From Halorientalis persicus (GTDB taxonomy: Archaea; Halobacteriota; Halobacteria; Halobacteriales; Haloarculaceae): a stretch of DNA of 64,000 nucleotides. The DNA is taken from assembly GCF_900110215.1 (NCBI RefSeq), contig NZ_FOCX01000020.1, positions 1 to 64,000 of the forward strand, written 5' to 3'. Below are positions 51,863 through 60,579 of the stretch, piece after piece. The notes below the pieces were generated by a model. The model was not told the origin of the DNA. It did not search any database and saw only the letters and a program-made list of their open reading frames with translations. Position 1 is the stretch's first letter, and every line of letters starts with the position of its first letter. The position numbers and the translations under genes were made by a program.

Positions 51863-53080
51863 ATGCAGGACCTCGTAAAGTCGGCACTCGAAAACGACGA
51901 GAAAGAGAAGAAACAGCAGGCAGACGCTGGTGCGGAAGGCTTCGGTGACCCCCGGATCGTCATCGTCGGCGCGGGCGGTGCCGGGAACAACACCGTCAAC
52001 CGGCTGTACAACATCGGCGTCGACGGTGCCGAGACCATCGCCATCAACACCGACCGCCAGCACCTCGAGATGATCGAGGCCGACACGAAGATCCTGGTCG
52101 GGAAGTCCCTCACCAACGGGCTCGGCGCGGGCGGCGACCCCAGCATGGGCGAGCGTGCGACCGAGATGGCCCAGGGCACCATCAAGGAGGTCATCGGTGA
52201 AGCGGACCTCGTCTTCGTGACCGCAGGCATGGGTGGCGGCACCGGGACCGGTGCGGCCCCCGTAGTCTCCAAGATCGCCAAGGAGCAGGGTGCGATCGTC
52301 GTCGGCATGGTGTCGACGCCGTTCAACGTCGAGCGCGCCCGCACGGTGAAAGCCGAGGAAGGTCTCGAGAAGCTGCGCAACGAGGCCGACTCGATCATCG
52401 TGCTGGACAACAACCGCCTGCTCGACTACGTCCCGAACCTGCCGATCGGCAAGGCGTTCTCGGTGATGGACCAGATCATCGCCGAAACAGTGAAAGGGAT
52501 CTCGGAGACGATAACCCAGCCCTCGCTGATCAACCTGGACTACGCCGATATGTCATCCATCATGAACAAGGGTGGCGTCGCAGTGATGCTGGTCGGCGAG
52601 ACCCAGGACAAGAACAAGACCGAGGAGGTCGTCAAGGACGCGATGAACCACCCGCTGCTGGACGTGGACTACCGCGGTGCCTCGGGCGGACTGGTCCACA
52701 TCACCGGCGGCCCCGACCTCACGCTGAAGGAGGCCGAGGGCATCGCCCAGAACATCACCGACCGCCTGGAAGCCGACGCCAACGTCATCTGGGGCGCGCG
52801 GATCCAGGAGGAGTACAAGGGCAAGGTGCGGGTCATGGCCATCATGACCGGCGTCCAGAGCGCCCAGATCCTCGGTCCGACCGCCCAGAAACAGGCCGAC
52901 AAGTCCAAGCAGGCGATGGACACCGACGAGGCCGAGTTCGAGGGTACCTTCGACGCCAGCGACCACGTCGAGAACGGCGCGGGGAACGCCTCCGGTGCGC
53001 AGAGTGACGGCTGGGCCGACGGCGGTCAGGACGAGACCGGCGAGACGAAGAACGGTCTCGACGTCATCCGGACGAACTGA
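51863..53080 (+). CDS. ftsZ2: cell-division GTPase FtsZ2
   Basis: 405 residues. GTP-binding [17 protein letters not shown] (GAGGAGNN at 36-43) and tubulin signature [14 protein letters not shown] (GGGTGTG at 124-130); T7 loop region [12 protein letters not shown]. The N-terminal ~28 residues and C-terminal ~60 acidic residues are variable tails; DGLDVIRTN-like end (LDVIRTN) is the conserved C-terminal peptide. FtsZ2 acts in constriction after FtsZ1. Linkage to cdrS and ncsA matches other haloarchaea and supports FtsZ2 rather than FtsZ1. Confidence 0.92.
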   Translation: MQDLVKSALENDEKEKKQQADAGAEGFGDPRIVIVGAGGAGNNTVNRLYNIGVDGAETIAINTDRQHLEMIEADTKILVGKSLTNGLGAGGDPSMGERATEMAQGTIKEVIGEADLVFVTAGMGGGTGTGAAPVVSKIAKEQGAIVVGMVSTPFNVERARTVKAEEGLEKLRNEADSIIVLDNNRLLDYVPNLPIGKAFSVMDQIIAETVKGISETITQPSLINLDYADMSSIMNKGGVAVMLVGETQDKNKTEEVVKDAMNHPLLDVDYRGASGGLVHITGGPDLTLKEAEGIAQNITDRLEADANVIWGARIQEEYKGKVRVMAIMTGVQSAQILGPTAQKQADKSKQAMDTDEAEFEGTFDASDHVENGAGNASGAQSDGWADGGQDETGETKNGLDVIRTN

Positions 53081-53197
53081 GCCACAGCCCACTCGCGAAG
53101 CGACCCACTAAATTTCCGCTTTTCTCACGAAAACGTACGTTTACGTCCGGGTAGCCGGCGGTTTCGCGTGTGACGTGTGTCTGACGCACGGCGGACT

Positions 53198-53350
53198 AGT
53201 CGGCGTCCGCGCGAGTGAAGCGAGCACGGGTTCGACTGACGAACTGAGTGGGTCAGTCGGCATCTGCACGAGCGAGGCGAGTGCAGGCTCGATTGATGGA
53301 CGAAGTCAATCAATCGGCAGCCTGCACCGCGTCGACCAGCGAGCACTTCC
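53198..53350. repeat. 57-bp tandem repeat (about 2.5 copies) at the 3' end of ncsA
   Basis: Units start at 53198 (AGTCGGCGTC), 53255 (AGTCGGCATC) and 53312 (AATCGGCAGC), exactly 57 bases apart, with later divergence. The third copy covers the last codons of ncsA, and the TCA (stop on the minus strand) recurs in register at 53253-53255 and 53310-53312. The extra copies are therefore decayed duplicates of the gene end. Confidence 0.75.
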
Positions 53351-54320
53351 GACAGACATCGCGGGTCGTCGTCGCGCCACAGCGCTCGCACTCGCCGTAC
53401 TCGGGGCCGCCGCCGTCCCGATACGCGCGGGCGGCCATCGCGGCCAGGTCCTCGTAGCCGGCCATGATCGAGTGTCGGACGCCAGGGTGGTTCTCCTCCA
53501 TGTCGAACAGGAGCTGCTGGATCTCCCCGCGGTAGGCTTCGCTGGAATGGGGGCACTCGGTGATATGAGCCGGGAGGTCTTTCAGCTGGGCGTAGAGAGC
53601 GATCTCCTTCTCGGGTACGTCCCGGAGAGGCTTGGCGCGGGGGACGAACGGGCCGTCGGTGCTGACGCGGACGGGCGTGCCGTCGCGGTCGTCGCCGCCG
53701 TCGGCCGCGCCCGGGAATGCGCCCAGACTCGCGTCGAAGTGTTTGGCCATCTGTTCCACGTCGCCCTCGAAGAAGTTCATCAGGGCGGTCTGGGCCTCGT
53801 CGTCGAGGTTGTGGCCGGTCAGTAGTTTGTCGGCGTCGTACTCGGCGGCGTACTTCGAGAGCAGATCGCGGCGAAAGACCCCGCAGTAAGCACAGGGGGC
53901 CATGTCCATCGGGTCCTCGACGGCCACGTCGTCCATCCGGAGGTCGAACTCCTCCTCGTAGGTGACGAGTTCGTGGCGCATATCCAGATCGTCGGTCAGG
54001 TCGAGACAGGCGGCGAGTGACTCGTCGCGGTAGCCCTCGATTCCCTCGTGGATCGTCAGGGAGACGAGTTCGACCCGCGGGTCCTCGGCGAAGGTGTCGT
54101 GGAGGATCTGTGTGAGGACCACGCTGTCCTTGCCGCCGGAGAGGCCGATCAGCCAGGTCTCGGGGTCGTCGGGGCTGGCGTCGTCGGGGAGGAGGTTGTC
54201 CTCGCGGACGCGCCGGCGGGTCCGGCTCTCGACGGACCGACAGAAGTGCTCGGCGCACATATGCAGGCCCGAATAGGCGGCGTGCATCACCGCCTCGTCG
54301 CCGCACTTGTCACAGTCCAT
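53310..54320 (-). CDS. ncsA: tRNA 2-thiolation PP-loop enzyme (NcsA/TtuA family)
   Basis: 336 residues. N-terminal zinc finger CDKCGDEAVMHAAYSGLHMC; PP-loop ATPase motif LIGLSGGKDSVVLTQI; catalytic/Fe-S cysteines in APCAYCGVFRRD; LLTGHNLDDEAQT; C-terminal zinc finger CERCGATTTRDVCRKC. In Haloferax NcsA works with the ubiquitin-like SAMP2 to make 2-thiouridine at tRNA wobble position, and its gene is next to ftsZ2, as here. Confidence 0.88.
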   Translation of the reverse strand: MDCDKCGDEAVMHAAYSGLHMCAEHFCRSVESRTRRRVREDNLLPDDASPDDPETWLIGLSGGKDSVVLTQILHDTFAEDPRVELVSLTIHEGIEGYRDESLAACLDLTDDLDMRHELVTYEEEFDLRMDDVAVEDPMDMAPCAYCGVFRRDLLSKYAAEYDADKLLTGHNLDDEAQTALMNFFEGDVEQMAKHFDASLGAFPGAADGGDDRDGTPVRVSTDGPFVPRAKPLRDVPEKEIALYAQLKDLPAHITECPHSSEAYRGEIQQLLFDMEENHPGVRHSIMAGYEDLAAMAARAYRDGGGPEYGECERCGATTTRDVCRKCSLVDAVQAAD

Positions 54321-54350
54321 TGGCGAGTCCTTGCCGATGGGTGCGGTTGA

Positions 54351-54394
54351 CCGTTTCGGAAACGTACGTCCCGCAGTCGCCCGTTTCGGAAACG
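54351..54394. promoter_or_regulatory. two identical palindromic elements between ncsA and DUF4442 genes
   Basis: CCGTTTCGGAAACG occurs at 54351-54364 and again at 54381-54394, exactly 30 bases apart (about three helical turns on one face). Each is near-palindromic (CGTTTC-G-GAAACG). They lie between divergent start codons 54320 and 54424 and may control either or both genes. Confidence 0.55.
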
Positions 54395-54423
54395 CACTTG
54401 CCGGAGTGGACTGTCCGAGAAGT

Positions 54424-54891
54424 ATGTTCGACCGACTCCGTGCGCGACTGTGGAAGCTGGCCTTTCGACTGTTCCCTGCCTACCGCGGAACCGGCGGGCG
54501 CGTGACACACATCGAACCGGACTGGTCGGAAGTCCGCGTGAAAGTGCCCCGGAACCTGCGGACGCGCAACTACGTCGGCACCATCTTCGGCGGGTCGATG
54601 TACGGCGCGGTCGATCCCATCTATATGCTCATGCTGATCAACCGCCTCGGCGACGACTACGTGGTCTGGGACAAGGCCGCCGAGATCCGGTTCAAGAAAC
54701 CGGGCGAATCAGACCTCTACGCGACGTTCGAGGTGTCCGACGCGGAGGTCGCCGAGATCCAGCAGGCGCTCGAAGACGAGGAGTCCATCGACCGCGAGTA
54801 CACGGTCGACCTCGTCGACGAGGACGGCGTGGTCCACGCGACGGTCGAGAAGACACTCCACGTCAGCACCGACGAGGAGAAGCGAGCCTGA
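54424..54891 (+). CDS. DUF4442 hotdog-fold thioesterase-like protein
   Basis: 155 residues. LWKLAFRLFPAYRGTGGRVT at the start and VGTIFGGSMYGAVDPIYMLML, the hotdog helix region of DUF4442. WDKAAEIRFKKPGESDLYAT is the following strand pair. Related proteins are acyl-CoA thioesterase-like; no substrate can be given. The start ATG 54424 follows a purine-rich GAGAAGT. Confidence 0.8.
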   Translation: MFDRLRARLWKLAFRLFPAYRGTGGRVTHIEPDWSEVRVKVPRNLRTRNYVGTIFGGSMYGAVDPIYMLMLINRLGDDYVVWDKAAEIRFKKPGESDLYATFEVSDAEVAEIQQALEDEESIDREYTVDLVDEDGVVHATVEKTLHVSTDEEKRA

Positions 54892-55593
54892 TCAGTCCAG
54901 CGCGTCGACGCCCGAATCGAGCGCGGCGAGGACGGTGTCGATGTGGTCCTCGCGGCTGGCCGAGCCGAACAGTTCGTGGCCGCCCTCGTAGCTGATCCGG
55001 TTGCGCTCGGGCGTCCGGGCCTCGATGGCGGCGGCGCCGACGACTGGATCCTGCGGTGTGTAGAAGACGACGGTATCCTCGTCGAACGGGGGGAGGCGGT
55101 CCTGTCCCCATCGGGCTTCCCGGAGGAACGTCGGGGCTGCCTTGCTGGGCGTGGCCTCGATCTGGTGGTCCGTGGTGTGGGCACCCAGCGATTCCTTGTC
55201 GATGCCGGCGGGGAGGATCGGCTTCGCGAGCGGGAGTTTCATCGCCAGATTCACCACGGGGTTGTCGAGGTCGTCGTGGAACCCCCACCAGGGGCTCAGG
55301 TGGACCTTGTGGACGGGTTCGGGGTCGTCGAGGAACTCGCCGATGAGGCCGCCGGTCGAGTGGGTGAGGAGACGGTACTCGTCGAAGTCGGCGACGTACT
55401 CGGCGACGGGGGCGAGCCACTCCTCCTCGAAGTCGGTGACGACCGTCGGGATCTGGAAGCCGTGGACGCGATAGCCCGCGTCGGTGAGCTGGTCGAGCAG
55501 CCACTGGACGGTCTCGAACTCGAACTCGTTGCCCCAGCCGAGGATCACGACGAGATCCGGGCCGTCTTCGGGGCCGAACAGTTCGCGGCGCAT
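54892..55593 (-). CDS. alpha/beta hydrolase
   Basis: 233 residues. LVVILGWGNEFEFETVQWLL (oxyanion region), nucleophile Ser in LLTHSTGGLIGEFL (pattern H-S-T-G-G), late Asp in FYTPQDPVVGAAAI and His in YEGGHELFGSASREDH. The catalytic triad is therefore complete. Esterase or lipase-like; substrate unknown. Convergent with the DUF4442 gene without overlap. Confidence 0.8.
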   Translation of the reverse strand: MRRELFGPEDGPDLVVILGWGNEFEFETVQWLLDQLTDAGYRVHGFQIPTVVTDFEEEWLAPVAEYVADFDEYRLLTHSTGGLIGEFLDDPEPVHKVHLSPWWGFHDDLDNPVVNLAMKLPLAKPILPAGIDKESLGAHTTDHQIEATPSKAAPTFLREARWGQDRLPPFDEDTVVFYTPQDPVVGAAAIEARTPERNRISYEGGHELFGSASREDHIDTVLAALDSGVDALD

Positions 55594-55687
55594 ACCAGCG
55601 CGTCGGCAGCGAACGGTAAGTATCCCCGTGCCGACACGGCCGTCGAACCACGGAACCGTTTTGCCCGTCGCGTCGGTAGTGGGACCG

Positions 55688-56341
55688 ATGACCGACTTCG
55701 AGCGCCGGGCGGCCGTCGACCGCGTGACGGACCTCGTCGAGACCGTCGCCACCGAGCCGATGCCCGTACCCGTCCGGGAGGTGTGGGTCTACGGCGACGT
55801 GGCGCTCGGCCTCGACCCCGTCGAGCGGCTCGACGTCTACGTCACCAAGGATATGCTCTTCGGGCGTGACTCCGACCGAGCCGACGAGTTCCGCGAGTCC
55901 CACGGTGTCGAGGGCGTCGGCGAGACCGTCGACGCCGACTGGGCCGACGAGTATCCGGAGTATCTGCGCGCCAACGCCAACGGCCACGCCGCGCCCGAGC
56001 AGTGCCTGGCCGCCCACCTGATCGACGACGACGAACCGATCCACCTGGAAGTGTGCAACGCTTCCTTCGAGGACAACGTCAGACAGCGACTGGAGGGCGC
56101 GATGGCCCGGGAGGACTACACGCAGATCCTCGATCCACGGGGCGTCTGTCTGTGGGCCGAGGGCCAGCGCAGTGACGAGGCGGTCCGGAAACTCCGGGGG
56201 AGCGAGTTCGCCTTCCCACCGCTCTCGGGCGCGCTGGAGATGCTGGGACTCGACGCTGACGAGGCCGAAACGGCCGCCGATGCAGTGAAACAGTACCGCG
56301 CCGAGGCGGAGGGGGCGACCGTCAGAGGGGACGTGGTTTGA
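55688..56341 (+). CDS. conserved haloarchaeal protein (DUF7095-like)
   Basis: 217 residues. MTDFERRAAVDRVTDLVETV, VREVWVYGDVALGLDPVERL and DVYVTKDMLFGRDSDRADEF resemble a nucleotidyltransferase-like strand-loop, but I see no full catalytic motif. Function unknown. ATG at 55688. Divergent from the alpha/beta hydrolase. Confidence 0.62.
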   Translation: MTDFERRAAVDRVTDLVETVATEPMPVPVREVWVYGDVALGLDPVERLDVYVTKDMLFGRDSDRADEFRESHGVEGVGETVDADWADEYPEYLRANANGHAAPEQCLAAHLIDDDEPIHLEVCNASFEDNVRQRLEGAMAREDYTQILDPRGVCLWAEGQRSDEAVRKLRGSEFAFPPLSGALEMLGLDADEAETAADAVKQYRAEAEGATVRGDVV

Positions 56342-56427
56342 TCGTCGGTCGACGCGCCGAAACCGCCCAGGCGACAACCCGAGAACCGCAGGACTGCACA
56401 GCCACCGAGGCTGTATTACGCCCGCAG

Positions 56428-56513
56428 AAATATACGTTATCTGGTATAATACATACCAGATTTCTTATCTAAAAGCGTCAGCCGACCGACAGACAAATAT
56501 GCGTTTTCTGGTA
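56428..56513. repeat. AT-rich direct and inverted repeat in a convergent intergenic gap
   Basis: AAATATACGTTATCTGGTA (56428-56446) and AAATATGCGTTTTCTGGTA (56495-56513) are 17 of 19 identical. The first overlaps a perfect 8-bp inverted repeat, ATCTGGTA (56439-56446) with TACCAGAT (56454-56461). The segment is much AT-richer than its surroundings and lies between two gene 3' ends, so it is not an obvious promoter of either. Confidence 0.6.
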
Positions 56514-56514
56514 G

Positions 56515-57309
56515 TTACTCGGGGACGCGACCGGCGGTGACGAAGAAGGGGACGACCTCGCGGCGGTGGTACTCGTCGGCTTGCATCTGGTCGATCACGT
56601 CCCGACCCATCGCGCGCCAGGCCGTCCGGAGGTCGTCGACCTCCTCGGGTGTGGCGTCGCCGGCGAGCATCGTCTCGCGGTCGGCCTCCAGTCCCTCGCC
56701 GCTGGCCTTCCGACGAGCCGCCTCGACGGCGTGTTCGGAGTAGGGTGGCTCGATCCGGCGTTCGTGATCGTACCGGGTCGTGGTCACGTCGGTCAGGCCG
56801 GCCGACTCGAAGACACTGGCCGCGTCCGCGCCGAGCGTGGCATCGGTCGGGACGCCCTGGAGGTACATCTCACGCGCGCGTCGCGCGAGACTGGCTTCGG
56901 GGTCGGCCGAGGAGGTCACCGACACCGCGGCGTTGTTCGGTTCGATGGCCGCGACCAGGTCCGTCGAGACGCGAGCGAACTCCGCGACCGCCGCGGCCGG
57001 GTCCGGGAGGTTCACCAGCAATGCCTGACAGACCACCAGATCGAAGCTGTCGTCGGCCACCGGCAAGGAGAGTGCGTCGCCCTGCAGTCGGGGCGGGTCG
57101 ACACTTTCGAGCAGGCCGCGGTCGGCGTCGAGACCAACCACCTCGGCGGGACTCTCCGCACGGAGGACACGCGTGAGTTCGCCCGTCCCACAGCCCACGT
57201 CGAGGATCCGCTCCCGGGCCGAGAGGTCGAGGTCGGCGAGCGCCTCCCGGGAGTCGGCCCACATCCCCGCCCGCGTCGTCTCCAGATACTCGGCGCTGAA
57301 CTCGCGCAC
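56515..57309 (-). CDS. class I SAM-dependent methyltransferase
   Basis: 264 residues. Motif I RILDVGCGTGELTRVLRA (about 34-51), then VVGLDADRGLL and FDLVVCQALLVNLPDPAAAV. Methyltransf_11/25 type with a ~100-residue helical C-terminal part. ATG at 57309. Substrate unknown; not evidently linked to neighbours. Confidence 0.83.
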   Translation of the reverse strand: MREFSAEYLETTRAGMWADSREALADLDLSARERILDVGCGTGELTRVLRAESPAEVVGLDADRGLLESVDPPRLQGDALSLPVADDSFDLVVCQALLVNLPDPAAAVAEFARVSTDLVAAIEPNNAAVSVTSSADPEASLARRAREMYLQGVPTDATLGADAASVFESAGLTDVTTTRYDHERRIEPPYSEHAVEAARRKASGEGLEADRETMLAGDATPEEVDDLRTAWRAMGRDVIDQMQADEYHRREVVPFFVTAGRVPE

Positions 57310-57389
57310 GGGCTGACTTCGCCCGACCGCATCAAAAACCGACTGATTCCGCGAGATGAGTCGACGAGTTTGGATACCCTCGTGTGAAT

Positions 57390-58226
57390 TTACTCGCTGT
57401 CCCGCAGTTCGTGGACGCGGTCGATGTTCCAGGCGAAGCCTCGACCGTCCTCGGTCGGCGTTTCCAGCACCAGGGGCACGTCCCGGATGGCTTCGTGGTT
57501 GACGAAGGCAGCCATTCCGTCGTCACCGATCAGTCCCTCGCCGACGTGGGCGTGTTCGTCCTTGTTCGTGCCACAGTCGTGTTTGGAGTCGTTGAGGTGG
57601 ACGCAGGCAAGGTCTTCCAGGCCGACCACGTCGTCGAACTCCGCGAGCGTGTCGTCGACCCCCTCGGGCGTCGAGAGATCGTACCCCGCCGCGAACGCGT
57701 GGGCGGTGTCCAGACAGAACTCGATGTCCTGGTCGGTCCGCTCCCGGACGGTCGCCAGGTGCTCGAACTGCCCGCCGAGTTTCGTCCCGCTGCCCGCGTC
57801 ACTCTCGATCAACACTGTGACGCCGTCGGGTACGTCGAGTTCGTCCAGCGCGCTCGCGGCGTTGTCGAGGCCCTGGTCGACACCGGCCCCGGTGTGGGCA
57901 CCGAGGTGGACGTTGACGTAGTCGATGTCGAGCTCTGCGGCGGCGTCGACTTCCCGTTGCATCGAGTCGATCGACTTCGCCCGGAGGTCGTCTTTGGGTG
58001 TACAGAGGTTGACCAGGTACGAGGAGTGGATCACCCACGGACCCACGTCTTCGGTCTCGGAGCGGTCCCGGAACTGGTTGGCGTTGTCGGCATCGATATT
58101 GGGATCCTGCCAGACCTGCGGCGAGTGCGAGAAGATCTGTCCGCAGTTGCCACCGTAGTCGAGTTGTTCCTCGACGGCGTTGTCGACGCCGCCCGCGATA
58201 GAGGTGTGTGCACCGACTCTGAGCAT
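57390..58226 (-). CDS. nfo: endonuclease IV (AP endonuclease)
   Basis: 278 residues, TIM-barrel with all expected metal residues: [79 protein letters not shown] and [10 protein letters not shown]. It cleaves DNA at abasic sites in base-excision repair. ATG 58226 gives MLRVGAHTS; a longer frame adds non-conserved residues. Confidence 0.92.
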   Translation of the reverse strand: MLRVGAHTSIAGGVDNAVEEQLDYGGNCGQIFSHSPQVWQDPNIDADNANQFRDRSETEDVGPWVIHSSYLVNLCTPKDDLRAKSIDSMQREVDAAAELDIDYVNVHLGAHTGAGVDQGLDNAASALDELDVPDGVTVLIESDAGSGTKLGGQFEHLATVRERTDQDIEFCLDTAHAFAAGYDLSTPEGVDDTLAEFDDVVGLEDLACVHLNDSKHDCGTNKDEHAHVGEGLIGDDGMAAFVNHEAIRDVPLVLETPTEDGRGFAWNIDRVHELRDSE

Positions 58227-58370
58227 ACCGGGACTGGGTGTGTCTGCATCAAAGCGGCTTCGATGCGCGACGGCGAACACACGAGGTGATGTCGTGCGCG
58301 CGAAGAGAACGTTTCAATCTGTGATAATTTGGCCAAAGCGTTTATTGGTAATCTCTCGAACTACGGGGGT

Positions 58371-58568
58371 ATGAGGGAGCATTCCGGTGTGCTGGGGTAC
58401 AGCTACGACGTGGTCAGAATTCTGGTGTTGCTCGCGGTCTACGTCGTCGTGCTGTCCGTCGGGACACTCGCAACCACCGTTGTCCGGCAACTGCACCGGA
58501 TTCGAGCGGCCGGTGGGCGACTCGTCGGGCGCTCGCAGTCGCGACCGAAGACGTCGTCTCGCCCCTGA
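58371..58568 (+). CDS. small single-pass membrane protein
   Basis: 65 residues: a hydrophobic helix (VVRILVLLAVYVVVLSVGTL, about 13-32) and a basic C-terminal tail (RQLHRIRAAGGRLVGRSQSR). ATG at 58371. No family recognised. Convergent with the membrane hydrolase gene (stop to stop, no gap). Confidence 0.5.
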   Translation: MREHSGVLGYSYDVVRILVLLAVYVVVLSVGTLATTVVRQLHRIRAAGGRLVGRSQSRPKTSSRP

Positions 58569-59171
58569 TCACATCGGCTCGTTTTCGACCAGTCGTCCGC
58601 CAGTGAGCAGGTGTACGGTCGTTTTCACACCCGGGAATCCGTCGTAGGCCCAGACCGAGAACGGGACGAGCAGAAACAGTAGCTCCGGGCCGAGAAGAAT
58701 CGACACAAGTTCGACCGGAGAGTTCCACGGGAGCAACTGGAGAGTGGCGAGGAGTACTTCGAAGTGATCCCAGAAACTATCCTTCGGGTACGTCGGTGCG
58801 GGAAAAAGCGGCCAGAGCAGATACGGTGCTCGTTCTGGGACAGTCCCGGTCAGCAGCGCACCCAGTGCGTCCATCGGTAGATGGCTGATGACACCCACGC
58901 CGAACGCGGCACCGAGAGGCCCGCGGTCGTACCGCCGAGCGACCAGATAGGCCGCGACACAGAACGGCACCATCGTCAGGAACGAGTGCCCGATGCCGCG
59001 CCCGTCAAGGATACCGAACCACCAGTTGAGCGGCTTGTCGAGGAGATCGGGGAACTGCGTAGCGAAGGCGAGGACAAGCGTGGGGCCACCGGCTGGCGAC
59101 CGCTGTGACCAGAGGTGTAGGCCTGCCGAATAAATAAGATAGCCAATGACGAGGTGCCCCCAGGGCATCAT
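58569..59171 (-). CDS. membrane-bound metal-dependent hydrolase (YdjM type)
   Basis: 200 residues from ATG 59171 (ATG 59192 possible). MPWGHLVIGYLIYSAG, ATQFPDLLDKPLNWWF, GHSFLTMVPFCVAA and GVISHLPMDALGALLTG contain the conserved H/PD/H/H-x-x-x-D positions of the PF04307-type family; four or five membrane helices. It is divergent from the HPr-kinase-like gene. Membership of the lasso locus is possible but unproven. Confidence 0.78.
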   Translation of the reverse strand: MMPWGHLVIGYLIYSAGLHLWSQRSPAGGPTLVLAFATQFPDLLDKPLNWWFGILDGRGIGHSFLTMVPFCVAAYLVARRYDRGPLGAAFGVGVISHLPMDALGALLTGTVPERAPYLLWPLFPAPTYPKDSFWDHFEVLLATLQLLPWNSPVELVSILLGPELLFLLVPFSVWAYDGFPGVKTTVHLLTGGRLVENEPM

Positions 59172-59344
59172 AGCTGTTTGTTCGAATAACACCTCTGACT
59201 AACCTAAATACCTCGGGACAATAGTAGACACACCAGCTTCAGAGCGAGAAGTGTACGACCGTGGGCATATGTCTGGGGTGTGGCCCACGTTGTGGAGCGA
59301 ACGAATAAGAGGGGCTATCGCCTATCTTTCAATACCCGACGGCC

Positions 59345-60259
59345 ATGCATGACTATCAGGCATACGGGCTCACGGTCAGATCACCGTTCCGGCTCCCAGA
59401 GTTACGAGAACTGGACCAGACCGTCACTGAGCCCGATGTCGCGATCTGTTCGGAAACCCTTGAACCGGCCCAAGCCGAGACGAGTCCTGCCAAATCGGAG
59501 CGCTGGATAGACGCCGAACCCGGTCGCTGTCGTTTTACATACGAGGAGGTTGGGACATTTCTCATCATCGGCGGCGAGCGTGTGCTTGTAGATCCGGTAT
59601 CACCGGATATCACCTCGACGCTCGTGTTCCGGCGACTGCTGGAAGGGCAGGCACTCGGCGTGCTCTGTCACCAGCGAGGGGATCTAGTCCTTCACGGCAG
59701 CGCAGTCGACTTCGGCGGCAATGCTGTTGTCTTCCTCGGGAACTCGGGTGCCGGAAAGTCGACCACTGCCGCAGCCTGTTACGACGCTGGGTACCCGCTA
59801 CTCGACGACGATGTCGTCGTAATCCGTTTCTCAGATGGGGCACCGAAGGTCGTTGCTGGCGTCCCGCAATTGAAGCTCGAACCCGAGACGGCGGTGGCAC
59901 TCGGAATCGAAGCGGTCACCGGAACTGAGGTGGATAGCTTCAGCGGGAAGGCGTTTCATCGAACGCAAAGCGCCGGTGGCTGCGGCGCAGTTCCCCTTTC
60001 ACGGTGTTATATCCTATCCGATGGCGATACGGTCGCCGTCGAACCAGTACCGGCTCGCCAGCGGCTCGTCGAACTTGTCTTGTCCACGTACACGGCGGGA
60101 CTGCTTTCCGACACGGACGCCGCGACCAGAAACTTCGAGGCCTGCTCAAGCGTCGTCAAACACGTCTCGGTCACGAGACTCATTCGCCCACGGCGTCTCG
60201 ACATCTTACCGACACTTGTTCGTTGTGTCGTTAGTGATCTAGACACCGACTCAGAATGA
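59345..60259 (+). CDS. HPr-kinase-like enzyme of RiPP (lasso) loci
   Basis: 304 residues. The N-terminal ~110 residues are a family-typical beta domain; then LHGSAVDFGGNAVVFLGNSG and P-loop GNSGAGKSTTAAACY, the capping DDDVVVIRF and a C-terminal helix set ending LPTLVRCVVSDL. In bacterial paeninodin clusters an HprK homologue phosphorylates the C-terminal serine of the precursor peptide. The gene ends nine bases into the 3' end of the precursor gene (convergent), and the precursor has a Ser next to its C-terminus. Lower GC than the window average, suggesting acquisition. No HPr/PTS gene nearby. Confidence 0.8.
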   Translation: MHDYQAYGLTVRSPFRLPELRELDQTVTEPDVAICSETLEPAQAETSPAKSERWIDAEPGRCRFTYEEVGTFLIIGGERVLVDPVSPDITSTLVFRRLLEGQALGVLCHQRGDLVLHGSAVDFGGNAVVFLGNSGAGKSTTAAACYDAGYPLLDDDVVVIRFSDGAPKVVAGVPQLKLEPETAVALGIEAVTGTEVDSFSGKAFHRTQSAGGCGAVPLSRCYILSDGDTVAVEPVPARQRLVELVLSTYTAGLLSDTDAATRNFEACSSVVKHVSVTRLIRPRRLDILPTLVRCVVSDLDTDSE

Positions 60260-60406
60260 GCCACCACCCAGTATTTGCAGACACCAGTCGGTGTCTTCGC
60301 CATTTCCTTCCTTGAGATCGCCCCACGTCTCGGTGACCGACTCGATAGATCCGTATTCGGTGAGGTGCGGTTTCTCGTACTTACCGCCGCCCTCTTTCTC
60401 CGTCAT
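60251..60406 (-). CDS. putative lasso-peptide precursor
   Basis: 51 residues, ATG 60406. Leader carries YEKPHLTEYGSIESVT, an exact fit to YxxPxLxxxGxxxxxT, the element recognised by lasso B1 proteins. After it comes ETWGDLKEGNGED and a tail WCLQILGGGSF. Two core starts are possible: Gly29 with a nine-residue ring closed on Glu37 (GDLKEGNGE), or Thr27 at the canonical distance with a ring on Glu33. One Cys only, so no disulfide. The C-terminus Gly-Gly-Gly-Ser-Phe offers a kinase target. An AT-rich block (AAATCTTTACG, minus strand, about 60430-60440) may be its own promoter. Very short, easily missed. Confidence 0.75.
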   Translation of the reverse strand: MTEKEGGGKYEKPHLTEYGSIESVTETWGDLKEGNGEDTDWCLQILGGGSF

Positions 60407-60579
60407 ATCTATTTTTTCGTTCCGTAGCCACGTAAAGATTTGTCTGCCAACAATTCTACCGGCTCACTCCGGACAGTCGTTCGAACGGATCGACATCAAG
60501 AGTGATACTCGCCGGACTTTGTGGACGATCTTCGAAGACGGATATCGTGACCAAGACAGGCCGAGTCCGTCGACTCCGG

